From Brachyhypopomus gauderio (Eukaryota > Chordata > Actinopteri > Gymnotiformes > Hypopomidae): 64,000 nucleotides of DNA. Every line of letters begins with the position of its first letter. Within the stretch, counting starts at the first letter, position 1. A program made the translations under genes and the position numbers. Under the pieces are notes generated by a model that saw only the letters and a list, made by a program, of their open reading frames with translations, was not told the origin of the DNA and made no database searches. Of the stretch, positions 1 to 18,560 are shown one piece after another. The stretch spans positions 250,001 through 314,000 of the forward strand of contig NW_027506877.1 of the NCBI RefSeq assembly GCF_052324685.1, in the 5' to 3' direction.

Positions 1-194
1 GCACCCGCCCTGTGTTGATACAGTCTGCGATATGACTGAGAAAGGGCGCCACCCCGATTCTGTTCCTCCCCCCCCCCCCCTTCCCTCGTCTGTGCTGAAT
101 TCGTCGACGCTGACGCAGTTCTGACGAAAGCTGTAGCTGAAATCACTGCCCCGTGAGCTGGGACGGAACACAAGGCGAGTCAATCTGAAGTACC

Positions 195-249
<55 letters not shown>

Positions 250-1943
250 CGTGCGTGCGCGCGTGCGTGCGTGCGTGTGTGTGCGTGTGAAGGACTTCAA
301 TACATCAAGGACTCAGGACAAAACATTCAGGGCCAGTACAAATGGCCAAATATATTCCTCCATTTACTATACAATACGTCCATGTTCTATGTGTATTTTA
401 TTACTTCATAATATGTACAGTTACTATACAATACTTCTTATTAATAATTCTTATTATATGCATATCCTTTTATTATCTAAAAAATATGTTACTACACAAT
501 ACCTTTACATATGTTTCTGTATTTTGGGGGCATTGCATATTCTTATTATAGGTCTATATTTTTCAGTTAACTACTACATGGACTTGCAGTTGTAAATGTA
601 AAACTTACTGTAACCATAGAACAGCATTCCAACCCCAGGATCAGAAGGACACTGCTGCAACACTGAGATAGTTGTTATATTAGAATATATTACAATATTA
701 GAATTTATTACAATAAAAACATAACCTAAAAACATTTAAAAATCCATCAGATGTTTCTATCATATAATTAATTATAATAATTATATAATAATCATTTTTA
801 TGTTGTTCTTTCTCCAAGTACCAAGATTTGCATACTGATGCTCATATATCCAAGCTACTCTTAGGTGATGGTGTTGTCACATAGCCATAGCTTCCTGTTC
901 TGCCTCTTTAAACATTAATATATGGCTGTGATTTATAAGACTTTATAACCAGTTAATGATTGTTCTCCATTTTGGATTAAAACATAACACAGAAAATGTG
1001 TGTTTCATCAGTTAATTCATAACCAAATCATTTTTAGTTCAAATTAATGTTTTTACTTGCCAAACCATCAAGTGTTATCACTGCAACTTTTAGTTTATGA
1101 ATGACCTTTTCGATTTTAAGATGTGAAAAGGTGACAAATGTAGTGTGAGTCTGTTATTTTTGTTGTCCCATAGGCTGAAATGTTTTGTTTAGCTTTTATT
1201 CAATACCAGCAGACTTGGGATGACTTACATCTTAACGTCATGCCCACGCAGAACTCCTATAACCGCAGGCTTGCCAGCTACACATAATGTACTGACTCTA
1301 AAAGCCTTAGCACACATCATGCTTACTTTGCCCCCACGGAAGGTTTTCTCTGTTATTTCTCTGAGAGTCAAATGACACAGATTTCTCGTCTAACTTCAGT
1401 CAAGTTGACGGTGCTGTGTCACTATGGCATCTCGTAGTCTCAGCAGCGCGCAGAGACGTCGTGAAGGCGTGGCACCAGGCACAGAAGTTCAGCGCACACA
1501 CCGCTTAAACAGCAAACAATGAGGTATTTCTGTGTCTGTGAGCAGGAGAGGTCGATTGCACTGCAGGAATTGAACAAACCAAGTATTTAACCACGTAAAT
1601 GAAAAACAATCAACGTGCCCCTTTGTGCATTTCGCCCACGTTCCTGTCTGTTGCATTATTATTCCATCCATCTGCGACTGGCTAAATGCTGCCACCTGCT
1701 GGCACGTTTGGGAAATGCTCAGCTAAAGAGAAACGGGTCTTATTTCAGTGCGCTAAAACATGGCTAAAGGTCTTTCACAAACTCAAAAAGCTGCGGGTTT
1801 TAGTGGCTGATTTAGAATAAATGTACAGAATTTCCCCTTCCAGACATTTATTTCCTTCACGGTTCTCGCGTAAAGTCAAGGCGCCGGCGGGGAACGCCCG
1901 CCGTACAGCTACGTAAAGAGGAAGGGCTACGAGTCTCTTCAAA
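1..1943. other. Intergenic DNA upstream of vbp1, including its promoter side
   Basis: No coding exon is supported here. The stretch holds a (TG)n/(GCGT)n microsatellite at about 197-290, an AT-rich region from about 400 to 1200, and a more CpG-rich segment from about 1850 into vbp1 exon 1, which probably contains the vbp1 promoter. No TATA box near the start codon is convincing, which suits a CpG-type housekeeping promoter. Open frames at the left edge are translations of the dinucleotide repeat. Confidence 0.6.
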
Positions 1944-4900
1944 ATGGCGACCACCATAGAAGGCAGCGGCGCTGGGGCGGCGAGTAAGAAGAAGCACCTG
2001 GGGATCCCTGAAGCGGTGTTCGTGGTGAGTGAACGTTGGGCGGACGCGTGCGGGCTGCGTCCCGTGTATCTACACAGCCCTCCGTGACCCGTGTTTAGTG
2101 CGAGCGGCGTTCGTAATTCTGACTGCAGCCCCGAACAGTTTGGCTGCCTGGCCCACTAGCGTGGTTCCGTGGTGCCGTTTCCCTTATACGGACGTGGTCC
2201 GTGTGCGGCGGGGCTCGGTCGTGATAAAGGTCCGGTTGTTTATAATTCACGGCGCCTTTGTTGTTCTTTTTGTGTCTCCGTGGTCTAAACATGTCAAGAT
2301 CGCCTATTATTAACTACGCTGATTAGTTCATTTTGATTAGTCAACATCTTTATTCGTTGAAAATGCAGATTAGTTGATTTTTTTTTTTGTAATGTAATTA
2401 CATTTGTAATGAAAGTGCACTGTAGAGGCAGGCTCCACACCCTAAGTTCTTATAAATCCATACGGAAGCTATACGTCTGTAAAACAGATTACAATATAAA
2501 AGCCCCTTTTAAATAAGTCTATGGCAGAAGAGACTCTTAATCGCTCTCGTTTTAGGTGTTGGCACAGTGATGTCAGCTCAACCCATCCTGAGTGCTGGTC
2601 TCGGGACCTGTGTCCTGTTGTCTTGTCCCTTCTTAGGAAGATGTTGACTCCTTCATGAAGCAGCCCGGCAATGACACAGCAGATGGCGTCCTGAGGAAGC
2701 TCGATGAACAGTATCAGAAATATAAATACATGGAGCTCAACCTGAGTCAGAAGAAACTGAGGTTAGCATGTCTATATTTAATCGTCTTGAAGTAATGTGT
2801 ATTGGAAGTTGGCTTTGTGTTAGTCAAGGAAAGTCTTAATATATTTGAGTTAACACTGGATCTGCCATTAATGCTGGTTTGTCTTTCTGACAAATATTGA
2901 TTTAATGTACTTGTTGGAATATTTACAGAAACAGTGCTCAAAACGTTTCTAGACTGTTCTCATCACACTGGTTTTATAGTCTCATTTGCAGTTGAGACAA
3001 AACTAACAGATTCTCCTCTTTGAACTTCAGGCCCAATGCTTCTGTGAACTCCAGGATTTGGGATGTAGTACTAAAATAGTAAATGGGCACTTGAGGGTTC
3101 TTGTTTAAGACCGAATATTTATCACGTCTGTGCTTGGCTGAGAGGCAGGATTAAAAATTTGCCCTTTTCAGGTTGAAAAGCCAGATTCCACAAATCAAGC
3201 AGACATTAGAAATCTTACGACACATGCAAAAGAAAAGGGTAAGACGGGCCTCTTTTTCTTTTAGTCTTTTGGAGCCTATTTGTTCTTTCTTTCTCCGTCT
3301 ATTTCCTAGTGATTTTGCTTGTCTATGTTTGGCTGTCTGTCTTGTCTATCACATCTTGTCTTCTTATAACTCCGTGTGATCTCCGTATCTTGGTACAGGA
3401 CACTACAGACCCAATGGAGACACACTTTCTATTGGCCGATAACGTGTACTGCAAGGCTTCTGTTCCGCCCACAGATAAAGTGTGTTTGTGGCTCGGGGTA
3501 AGTTCTGCGACACCTCCAGTCTTAGAACAAACGACTGGTGCTTTTCACAATAAAATGCACTTTCATTTTTAAACTTCTAGCCCTGATCATTTTAGGCATT
3601 AGTCATCTAACAATTGAGCATATATGCCCTGCTTCTGTTTGCTTGCTAACCGTCAAGCCCTTGTGAAGTGGTTCAGATTAGGGCAAGAGTAGAGCTAGTA
3701 GAATAATCCAGCGTGTAGAAGCCACTTGTACACAGCAGGGCCCGTTAGCTCCAGCTAGGGTTGCAGCGGTAACCGGTTTCACGGTATACCACGGTATTAA
3801 AATGCACGGTTATCATACCGTGTGCGTTTGCTTATTACCGGTAAAAAGCAAGCCAGCGGAGAAACTGACCCGCGCATGCGCAACTCCGCTCCGGTTCAGC
3901 TACTCAGCACACAGCAGTGAGAATGGCAGAAAGTGCATCAGACTTAACACATTTTTTTACAAAAAAAAAGCTAAACTAAAATCAGTGGCGAAAATGACGT
4001 AATCGCGGTGGCTCCGCCCGTGCGCGAGGGTCTCGCGCGCTGTCGATTCGCGAGGTCGTACACCTCTCGAATTTTGTAACTTTGCGCGCTGCGCCTCAGC
4101 GCAATGAACAAAGTCACGTTTGCAGGATTCATACACGTTTAAAAGGTGGAATTAAAACACTTGTACGTCACTTTAAAGGTCCGTTTCAATATTTCCCAGC
4201 ACCTTAAACTTAATTAAGTTAAATATTTATACATATACTCGAAATAATTCGCTTTTTCATCACATTATTTAATGGTTGTTTATTTCCAAAACGCCCAATC
4301 TTAACGTCTTCACGTTCTCTCATGTTTTGTCCTGGAATTAAAAGAGGCTCGTATTTGTTAACGTAAGACAAAAGAACTGTGCGGAGTCGCGTGCTACGGT
4401 CACTAGTGAAAGTATAAACCTAGCTTTTTATGGTCATTGCTTTCACTGGATGTGAAAGACGCTATTAATTTACATGCGTTCAAATTCTAACGTACCTGTT
4501 TTTGATATGTTAAAACCAGACTCGGTGTGAAAACCTTAAAATAGAAATCTCTATTGTGATGATGTCAGAAATAAATCCTCTCTTCCTGCAGTATCTGGTT
4601 ATATTCCAACTTGGCAGTACAACGGACGTTTACAACAGTTGTTGATCAGACACTGACCCAGGCTGAGTTTATCAGATATTAAATAATTTAAACTTAAATA
4701 ATTGTACTGAAATCCATGATTTAGGTTTCTCTAATTTTGCAGTATTTATATAAACATGTGTACAGCTTATTTTTTTAAAGGACACATTTTGTATACAATA
4801 GTTCCAGGTTTCTACAATAAATAGTTAATTGAACAAAAATAACTTGTAATTTCTTTAAGGGTCGGTGTATCTTTTAATAATATACAAACTAACTGTGATA

Positions 4901-6070
4901 CCGTGATAACCGTGATACCGCGGTATTTTCTGAGACGGTTATCATACCGTGAAAATCTCATACCGTTGCAACCCTAGCTCCAGCACGGCATTGCTAAATC
5001 ATAGCATTTACTGAAGTGCACTAATTTCTCTGCACTAACACATTTTTGGAGCTGGTTTATTTATTTAGTTTTTTTTGTGTGCAGTGAAACTCTACACCAG
5101 ATGAGGTGAAACCTCCAGTTTAACTTTAAACACTGTTGCAATCCTTCTTGGCTTTTGGTCTGAGACACAAGGTTATTAAGACTCGGAGAGATTACTAATC
5201 ATGGAGGCATGTAATAACTAGAATTTAATTAAAGAATCAGGGGTGTTATTACTAAAGTGTGTAGTACTGTGACTCTTCATGACTGAATTTGGAATCTGCT
5301 GGTGTCCGTGTCATCATATGCACCAAGTAAAAATGACTCAGCAAAATTTTTGCAGTTATTATTATTATATTCAAACCATCTCTGTTCTTTAAAAGGTAGC
5401 TTAATTAGCATGCAACAGCACATGAATACAGAGGTCTCTCTCTTCCTGAAACAGGCAAATGTAATGTTGGAGTACGATATAGACGAAGCCCAGTCTCTCC
5501 TGGAGAAGAACCTCGCCACCGCCTCCCGGAACCTGGACACCCTAGAAGAGGACCTGGACTTCCTCCGAGACCAGTTCACCACCACCGAAGTCAGTATCCT
5601 TCCACCGAGGCCTGTGTGGCGTTCTCGCCCACTCTGATCTTATGCACCGCAGGCTCTAGGCACAGAGCCAACTTCGCACGGAACGGGTCATCGGAGGAGT
5701 GCTCCCCCTCCTGGTCCTCCCATCCGCCCTCTGCTGGGAAGTCGGTGCAAGTGCTGGTTGTTGTTTTTGTTGTTCTTAATGCTTTTGGCGTTCTTAATGC
5801 TTTTGGCATTGCAGGTCATTTGTATTTCAGGTGCTGACTGGATTCGAGAATGTAGATCCTGATCATTTCATAGCAGTGACTTAACGAGCTGTTCTTTGGC
5901 TTGTGTGCAAAGCTTTGTGACCAGGCCACTTTGCACAGGCATTCATATCTCAGCTTGATGAAGACCCAATGAAATCAAATAAAAATCCTTTATGGAGTTT
6001 AAGATGTATTAGAATGTTTAAGATATATTAGAAAGAATAAAATACAGCCTGTCACAGTGAGGAGAGCAAG

Positions 6071-6141
<71 letters not shown>

Positions 6142-6855
6142 CAAGTAGAGATATACCAGCCACATGGATTCGCTGCATAACTCATGCTAATCCAGTGTGT
6201 GGGGGCTTTTCCACTGTCGTTCAGAGCTGTGTGGCAGAAGTGTTGAATTCATCACATTACTGGAGGCACTTGGGATATTCCCTTTCCTGCCCATAATAAC
6301 CAGGAGCAGCTGAAACTGTCAAACTGCTCCAGATGGGCACACTCTTCACTCCGTATCATGTCTTCACTCATGACAACAGCTTGTGTTTAAGCCACATTCG
6401 TACAGCTTGCATGCAAATCCTCGGTAGTGCTTTGCAGCATTTCAAAGGCATCCTACCCAGGTGTAGAGCCTGTAAACATAGAGCCATGACCATGGTAAAG
6501 GTCTTATTAGCCACAGTGCTGAAATGGGCCCTCGGCTGTCAATGCAGCTAAAGATGGTCTTGAATTAGTTCTTTCACTCGTGGCTCTTTTCTAGTAAGTG
6601 TGCACCAGCTGAACGAGAACCTTGAATTCACAAGCGGTCATTTAACGTTGTCCTAAAAGGTTTAATGTGCCCTTTGTGTGACCTGTGACCCTGTGGGTAC
6701 TCTTGTGCAGTTAGCTTGTCGGAGCAAGTGAGGATTTTCAGTGTGAACTCAGTGATGCCTTAACAGAGCCTCCTGCAGATATGGCACGTGTCTATAACTG
6801 GGACGTCAAGAGGAGAAGTAAAGACAACCTCCTCAAATCAGCCGAGAGGTCTTAA
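1944..6855 (+). CDS. vbp1: Prefoldin subunit 3 (VHL-binding protein 1), complete, six exons
   Basis: Coding exons are 1944-2024, 2637-2761, 3172-3238, 3399-3497, 5455-5593 and 6779-6855. They sum to 588 nt, giving 195 residues against 197 in human VBP1 from memory, and every junction is GT-AG and in phase. The protein starts MATTIEGSGAG and contains HLGIPEAVFVEDVDSFMKQP, the ASVPPTDKVCLWLG segment, the block ANVMLEYDIDEAQSLLEKNL and the end VNMARVYNWDVKRRSKDN. Prefoldin 3 is an alpha-type subunit, two coiled-coil helices joined by beta hairpins, in the hexameric cytosolic chaperone that passes nascent actin and tubulin to TRiC/CCT; it also binds the VHL protein. The gene converges on rab39b, an arrangement also found on human Xq28. 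Intron 4 carries a hAT element. ATTAAA near 7441 is a possible poly(A) signal. Confidence 0.97.
3756..4976 (+). mobile_element. Non-autonomous hAT-type transposon, copy A, in vbp1 intron 4
   Basis: The element begins TAGGGTTGCAGCGGTA and ends with the inverted counterpart TACCGTTGCAACCCTA. It is flanked by a perfect 8-bp direct repeat GCTCCAGC at 3748-3755 and 4977-4984. An 8-bp duplication with TAGGG-type termini is the hAT signature. It is 1221 bp long with no intact transposase. A short open frame from the ATG at 3923 ([12 protein letters not shown]...) may be a leftover transposase start, but that is only a guess. A second copy lies at 51546-54102, and the region at about 4213-4602 is in the opposite orientation there. 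Confidence 0.9.
6073..6139 (+). repeat. (TG)n microsatellite in vbp1 intron 5
   Basis: About 33 uninterrupted TG units. Just before it, at about 5778-5813, a short phrase (TTCTTAATGCTTTTGGC) is tandemly duplicated. Confidence 0.95.
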
Positions 6856-9292
6856 AGGAGGGGCGTGTCTCCACCCTGATGGCCCACCCACTAATCTGTT
6901 TGTTAGTAAAAACTCCCTCGTGTCCACCTGCCTCCACACTGTTATCTATTGATTTGTTACTTTTAAAATATTTTTTCAAGTAAAAAGGAAAAAGAAATCA
7001 AACAAAACTCACAATGGCAGTTTTCTTTTGTATTTAGAATAACGAAACGTTTTGCTTCATGCAATATTTTCTGGTTTCTCCACTGTCCTCTCTTTTCATG
7101 CATGTGTCTTTTTTTGGGTTGTTTGTTTTTACTGGTCTAGCATTCGGGACTCGGTAATGTTTACTGTTCCTTTTGAAATCCCTGGGCACCTCAGGACACG
7201 GGAGATGATGCCACATGAAAGCTGTGGGTGACTGGATCAAAGCGCAAATCTTTATTCACTGGTCCATTTTCCAGTCTCTCCGGACACAAGCCTAACCCCC
7301 CCCCCCCCCCCCCCCCCCAATCTGTCTCTCTCTCTCCCCCCTCTCGGCTCTTACCACCTCTGAATACTGGTTTTCCCTTTCCTGTATGTTTTTTTTTTCC
7401 CTCCGCTGATCCATCTGTATTTATTTGTCACATTGTATCCATTAAATACTGAATGAGCAACTCATAATTGGGGAAAGGCACAAAATGCATAAGATGGTCT
7501 GTGTTTTAATGTGTTTCCCCCATTAGTATTATTATTAGTAGTAGTATTAATAATAATCTATGGGAAAAGCTCTCAGGATGGCTTTTCAAGTCTGACTTAT
7601 TCAGCTTTCTCTTACCGTTTTCCACTTCAAAAAACATAGTTTAACTGTATTATTGTCCATTTTATTTCTCGAATGAGGCTTTGTTATATATCTGCAGCAT
7701 CATCGTATGCTGCACCCAGTCATTTGTCTGTTATTGCCTCCCTCTGCTGGTGCAAAAAGGGATTGCAATCAAAAATCATGAGTATCCCTCGTTAAAATGA
7801 GCAGCACGGTTATTTTTTGTCATGGTATTTTAATACATTTCAAGTTTTGATAAAGAGGTACAGAGTGTCAACCGTTTAACATGTGCAGTAATTAATATTT
7901 CAGTCTTCATCCACTTAAGTCAGCGTCTGTGTGCTCAAGAGAATCAAAACCATAAACCAGAAAAGATGCCCCATCCAAACTCTCCCCCAACACTGTCGTG
8001 TGAGGTTTTAGATGACTGGGGTGCTGTAAAATGTGGGTACAGAGCAGAATAAGACGAAAGCCACCAACATCCACTTTGTCCAGCTAACATTTATGTTACA
8101 CTCCAAACCAATCGCACCTGTGTCAAGTTATAAATTAAATTCAGATTTGAGCAGAAAATCAATACAGAGAAGCAGGCAGCATAAATTAAAGGTGAGTTCT
8201 GTGTTGTACAGCTCTGTGATACTTGTGTTTTGCTTATGCAAAAGCATGGCATAGACTTTTGAAATGGAGAGAGGCTGTGGGGTGTATAGCGCCCTCTAGC
8301 GAGGTGTTTGTAGAAATGCCGGAGGAACCCACCTGTTTCTCAATCTCAAGATGGGAGATCTGAAAATACTTTGTGAGGAGCATGTTTTAAAGGTGCGCCC
8401 ATACGGGTTAAAGTTTATTAATGCTTGAATTTTCCAGAAGCAGAGGCCATCCGTAGCATTTCATCACAGAACAGTGCACTTCTTTACCACAGTCCTCAAG
8501 TGGATCATATTCTTCACAAACACAAATCCCTTTGGTACGTTTACAGAAGCACACATTTGTAGATCTTAGATGTACTTCAAATGACAGTTTATACTCAAAA
8601 GTAGTTCAATAACTTTGTATTCTTAAATCATTTTATAAACCTAATGACAAAATGCGGGCTCTTTCAAAATTGACTTGTCATGTCATCATTCAGACCTGTT
8701 TGCTTTGATAATGGAAATCTGGGTAAGGTAATGTATATTGCAATATACCATTTTCTTTCATTTGTACCTAAGGCTTGACATTCATATACATTGTAACCAA
8801 GTAGTCTTTTGGTCTTACATACACTCCTTTAGCTCAAGCAGTGTTTTAGCTCTCTGAGCTCCGACAGCAGTACAGTCATCACTTGTCTGCCAGTAAACAC
8901 CTACAGTGTATCTGGTCATTTTCTTGTGGAACAGACTCTGGAGACGGCTCACCCTCATAGGCAACATCTCATGGCTTTCGAGTGATTGACAAATGTGTAG
9001 ATAGGTTTAAGGTGCAGAAACAAAGTTCTGATTGGCATTTTGGGGGGAGATTGCAGGTGCTGAAATGGGTCTCTTCCTGTAAACAGTTCTCGTTGGTTAG
9101 TGATCACAAGTTCTCCTATGCATGGCTAGGGATTCGTGGGCCGAGCTCTGTGGGATAGAACAGTAGGTCTGGTGGGTTTGGGCGCATTCAGAAGGCAAGC
9201 AAAGGCCAATATCGTTAGAAGAAGACCAAAAGATGTCCTGTGATTGGAGGGATCAGAGGCAGCAGGTCTGAGTGGGCGGGGTCTCAGCTGGA
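6856..9292. other. 3' regions between convergent vbp1 and rab39b
   Basis: No further exon is seen. The left part probably holds the vbp1 3' UTR up to the ATTAAA near 7441. The right part probably holds the rab39b 3' UTR: on the minus strand an AATAAA (plus-strand TTTATT near 8413) lies about 0.9 kb after the rab39b stop. A pure poly-C run of about 20 bases sits near 7297-7318. The extents of both UTRs are inferred from poly(A) hexamers only. Confidence 0.45.
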
Positions 9293-14726
<5,434 letters not shown>

Positions 14727-16496
14727 AACGGCAGCGAAATAGAATCACACGTTACTCTGGAAATACGGACATCCACGCAGTGGCTTTATGATCATGAAGA
14801 TTTATCTTTTTATAAAACAGAATTATAATACGTTTTGATTTAAAACAATAAATTTTAATTTAAAGTGATGATTCAAGACCACTGACAAGAAATCTGAGTT
14901 ATAACAGTATTGTCTAGCTGTAACAAATACACATGTATCATAAAAAACAAATACCACCTATAGAATCTTAACAAACTTTCTATTTTAAACACATGTACAA
15001 GAATAGCATGACAGCTAAATGCTTGAAAGAGGAAGTTTTTTTTTCATTTATCTTTGGCCGTTTCCCTTTTGAGGAAACGAACACCACTTTAACACTTGTG
15101 CCTAAACAACTATGTCATCAGTATAAACCGCTGAACATTGTCTTGGAGTTGGCTACACTGGTGTGTTTTTTCACACAGGTAAAAAAAAACCTAATTTCTA
15201 CAGTTTTAGCTCAATACTATGTGCGTGCGCGAGGTGTGCGCACATGCGGATGCGCGCGCGTGTCTGACACTAAGCAGACGCGTGCATGGTGTTTAAAAAT
15301 TCTTTCATGGTGTTAATGTTGCTTGTCTGCACGGTAAAAGATTCCATTGGGCTTCTGCTAAAAGTATTCATTATCGTCTAACACATATGCGCTATCTGTG
15401 CGCGTCTCTTCTATTTCCAGCGCTAATTATCACAGCCATACGCAAACGTGTGACGTCGCTCTGCTCCGTCCCCTGTAATTTTATCCATCCACGTCTCCCT
15501 CAGCGTCTTGACGCTCAAATGCATCGCAAACAACGCCTTGAGAAATGATAACTTCTAAGGTGCATTTCAGCTTGACAGAAGTGCACTTAAATGGCGATAT
15601 GCATTTTAGATTTTAGACAAACTGTGTTTTGCAGCTGCTTTTTTGTCTGCTGCCCATTGTTGCACGTATGAAGACAGCGTTTCGTATGAATTGGTCAAAT
15701 GGAGCAGCATGTGTCAGTGACCTTTGACTGCAGTTTCTTCATCCGAGATAATGGCATCATCTTCATCCGAGATAATGACATCATTTGCATCACCGAACAA
15801 ACCCATTTTAATCCACTGAGGACGGCAAAGGACCATTAATCGACATTTATTTCTAATAGACTCTGGAATAGACTAAAGCGTCAATACTGCAACGGACCAG
15901 AATGAACTGGAATGCCGTTTATCCAGTAGGCTAAATGAAGTAACCCACAGTCACGCGCCCACAGCTTGCTGGGATTATGACTTTTCAAAAGCATCCTTAT
16001 GAACTGTAGCAAATTAAACGTTGTCTCGTGAATATGACGCCTTTGTAGCTAAACGAGAGACTTGTCTTCCCCCCTGACCAATCTGTCGTCGATACTTAGA
16101 ATAGCGGCTCCGTGCGGTTTGAGTCATATACACGTCGAGCGTGACTGGCCAGCCAAGGTTTTATTACTCGTTTTATTCCGCTGCAGGCTGAAACGGGCGA
16201 CCGCGTACAACACCGTTTCACGACGGCTCACATCACATCCAGCTCGATTCAACGTGCACGTCTAAACGACAGTGTTAACAAGCAGTTCATCAATACGTCA
16301 ATTAAGATAGATCATGCAAGAATGGACAAGAATTTATCAAGTCTGCTGAACTGATGATTCGGTAAGTCATATCGGACTTGAAATACAGTTATTGGTTTGA
16401 ATTAAATGACTTTAAACATAAACAAATCATTATAGTACTTTGCAATTATGTTTCTCTCTTCGATAATGATACAGACCAAACATTTAATTCACCATT
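14727..16496. other. Intergenic DNA after the rab38-like gene
   Basis: It contains the rab38-like 3' UTR and poly(A) signal (14847-14852). Near 15738-15780 the phrase CTTCATCCGAGATAATG occurs twice in tandem. No exon or RNA gene is seen. Confidence 0.5.
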
Positions 16497-16873
16497 ATGC
16501 TGTGGAGAGAAGTGGAACTACTATTTGTGATACTGCTTCCTTTAAACTCAGGTAATGCACATAAAACGAACTGTTGTGTGAAATGACGTTTATTTTAACT
16601 CGTTCAATGCTAGAAATGGACTAACAGTATAGTTTTGTGTTTCTGTCTTGCCTCGTAGTGCAGAGCTCTGAGTCGCCCCCAGTCATGAGCAGTGACCTGT
16701 TTCCAGACGTAGCCTACGCACCTGGACAATCTTACCTGAGCCTCATGCTTCTGGCTCTTACTGTAGGACTGTCTGGTAGCATTTACCTCTGTGTCCTGCG
16801 CTACATATGTAACGGATGCTGCCAGCCAATAGGAGTGGGACCAGAAGACGACAGCCTGTCTGGAGTGGTCTGA
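16497..16873 (+). CDS. Small single-pass membrane protein, two exons, family not recognised
   Basis: Exon 1 (16497-16551) ends at GTAATG and exon 2 (16659-16873) starts after CTCGTAG. The joined frame is 270 nt, 89 residues. The N-terminus MLWREVELLFVILLPLNS looks like a signal peptide. Next come a short Ser/Pro-rich ectodomain (SSESPPVMSSDLFPDVAYAP), a hydrophobic segment at about residues 43-66 (LSLMLLALTVGLSGSIYLCV), and a cytoplasmic tail with a membrane-proximal C-N-G-C-C cluster that could be palmitoylated and an acidic end (GPEDDSLSGVV). Possible poly(A) signals are at 17481 and 17532. I do not know the family and assign no function. The clean splice signals, the phase match and the signal-TM-tail architecture argue that it is real. 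Confidence 0.6.
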
Positions 16874-18560
16874 AACTTCACATTCACACCTAAGCTAAAA
16901 AAAACACCATTTACATATTTAGGTTTTGCTATTTTGCTCTTTGGAGTGATGATTAGCTGTGGCAGATTATAAAAAGAGCAGAAATGATAGCAGTTAAGGC
17001 AGCTTGTCATTGTGACACTGTGCTTTATAAAGGGAATTGTGGCTTTGGGTGTTTTCATTTGGGAGCAGCACAACAAGCCCACACTAACATGCACTCAGGC
17101 TGCCTATGTGGTGTTTTTAGGAGTGAAATGAAAATTCAATTCTGATGGTCTAATACAGACACAATTAACCTGATACACGAAAAAATAATGACATAGAAAT
17201 GATCATAGACACCTTGCAGAAGACTACACATTTCACACCATTTGTGACTTCATATGGGTGAAGATATTAACAGATAAACAACCTCGGGAGCCTCTTGTTT
17301 GACTGACAGCCAACTCTCTCTGGTGTAATCTTGTGGATGCAGCAACTGTTGCCATGAGGAGCTAGTTGCCATGGAAATAGTTCTAAGTAGCTGCCTCTAG
17401 ATGGGGCTGCATTATTATTAATGTAATGATCAGATCATTTTTTTCGGTATGAGGGTATACATTAAATGTAATAGTACTGAAATAAATACGTATTATGTAA
17501 AGAAAATGTATTAGGTTTATGTTATTTAAATAATAAACACTGAGTTTTTGTTGTGGTTGACAGAAAATGAGAGATGTATTCAGGTGATTATGTGACCTGT
17601 GAATTTGCTTGAGTTCAAAACTTTCCCAGGTGTCTAAAGAGGCTGAGCTTCGATATTAATTTGGTTTTGCGGCTCATATAACCACTTCCTTATAAGTCTA
17701 CTGAAAGGGTAAAAGCGCAACTTCGCACACAAATGTACTTCCTGCCTTGTGACATAATCGTCTTTTGACACTAGATACACAGTTCCAAAAGGTCAAAAGT
17801 TAAAGGACGGAGGTTATTTTCAGAGGTGAAAAAATACATAGCACTGGAGATTTCTAAAATATATAAAACCGTGGGCAATCACAAACATTTTACATTACCT
17901 GTATTTGATATAGACGCTAGAAATGATAGAAGGCTATAGTGTACAAAAATAATATATGACCACCCAATGAAAGGCATACATACTTCGCCTATTTATCCGT
18001 CTATTTACCAGGCTTTTTACACAATCTTACTTTCATACTGGGGAGATCATAACTGAAACGTTAACTGTAACTATACTGACTTCAGAGTGGCCACTTGTCT
18101 AAACAGGATATTGGTCCTCATGCTTGAGTTGATCATGAAATAGCACAAGATGTGCATTCTGCAAAAGCACGTGTGTAGTTAAGAGTGACGTTTGTCATGC
18201 AGTCTTTACAAAGTTACCCAGACTATAAGCTTGTAAGTAAGATTGTAATATTTCCTATAAATCTAGAATTCTTTACTCTTTATTTTTCAGCATTTGTGGA
18301 TGTAATGCATTTTCCATTCTGGACACATCTGATAGTCTATGCCATCTCTTACAGTGATACCAGAAATTGTACAATAGACTCCGTCCCGTTTACCGTTAGG
18401 TGGACGGAAAAGTCACATACCACCAGACTGTAAAAGAAGAACTCCCCAAATAATCACTCGCCACAATTTACATCAAAAATAAAATTATGGCTTTGACATG
18501 ACGTTGACTTAGTCTTAGAGAACACATTAGGCGTCCAGTGCACTTTAACATGTCTACACA
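16874..18560. other. Intergenic DNA between the small membrane protein gene and the picalm promoter
   Basis: AT-rich DNA without supported exons. It includes the probable 3' UTR of the small membrane protein gene up to the AATAAA hexamers at 17481 and 17532. Nothing else is recognised. Confidence 0.45.
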
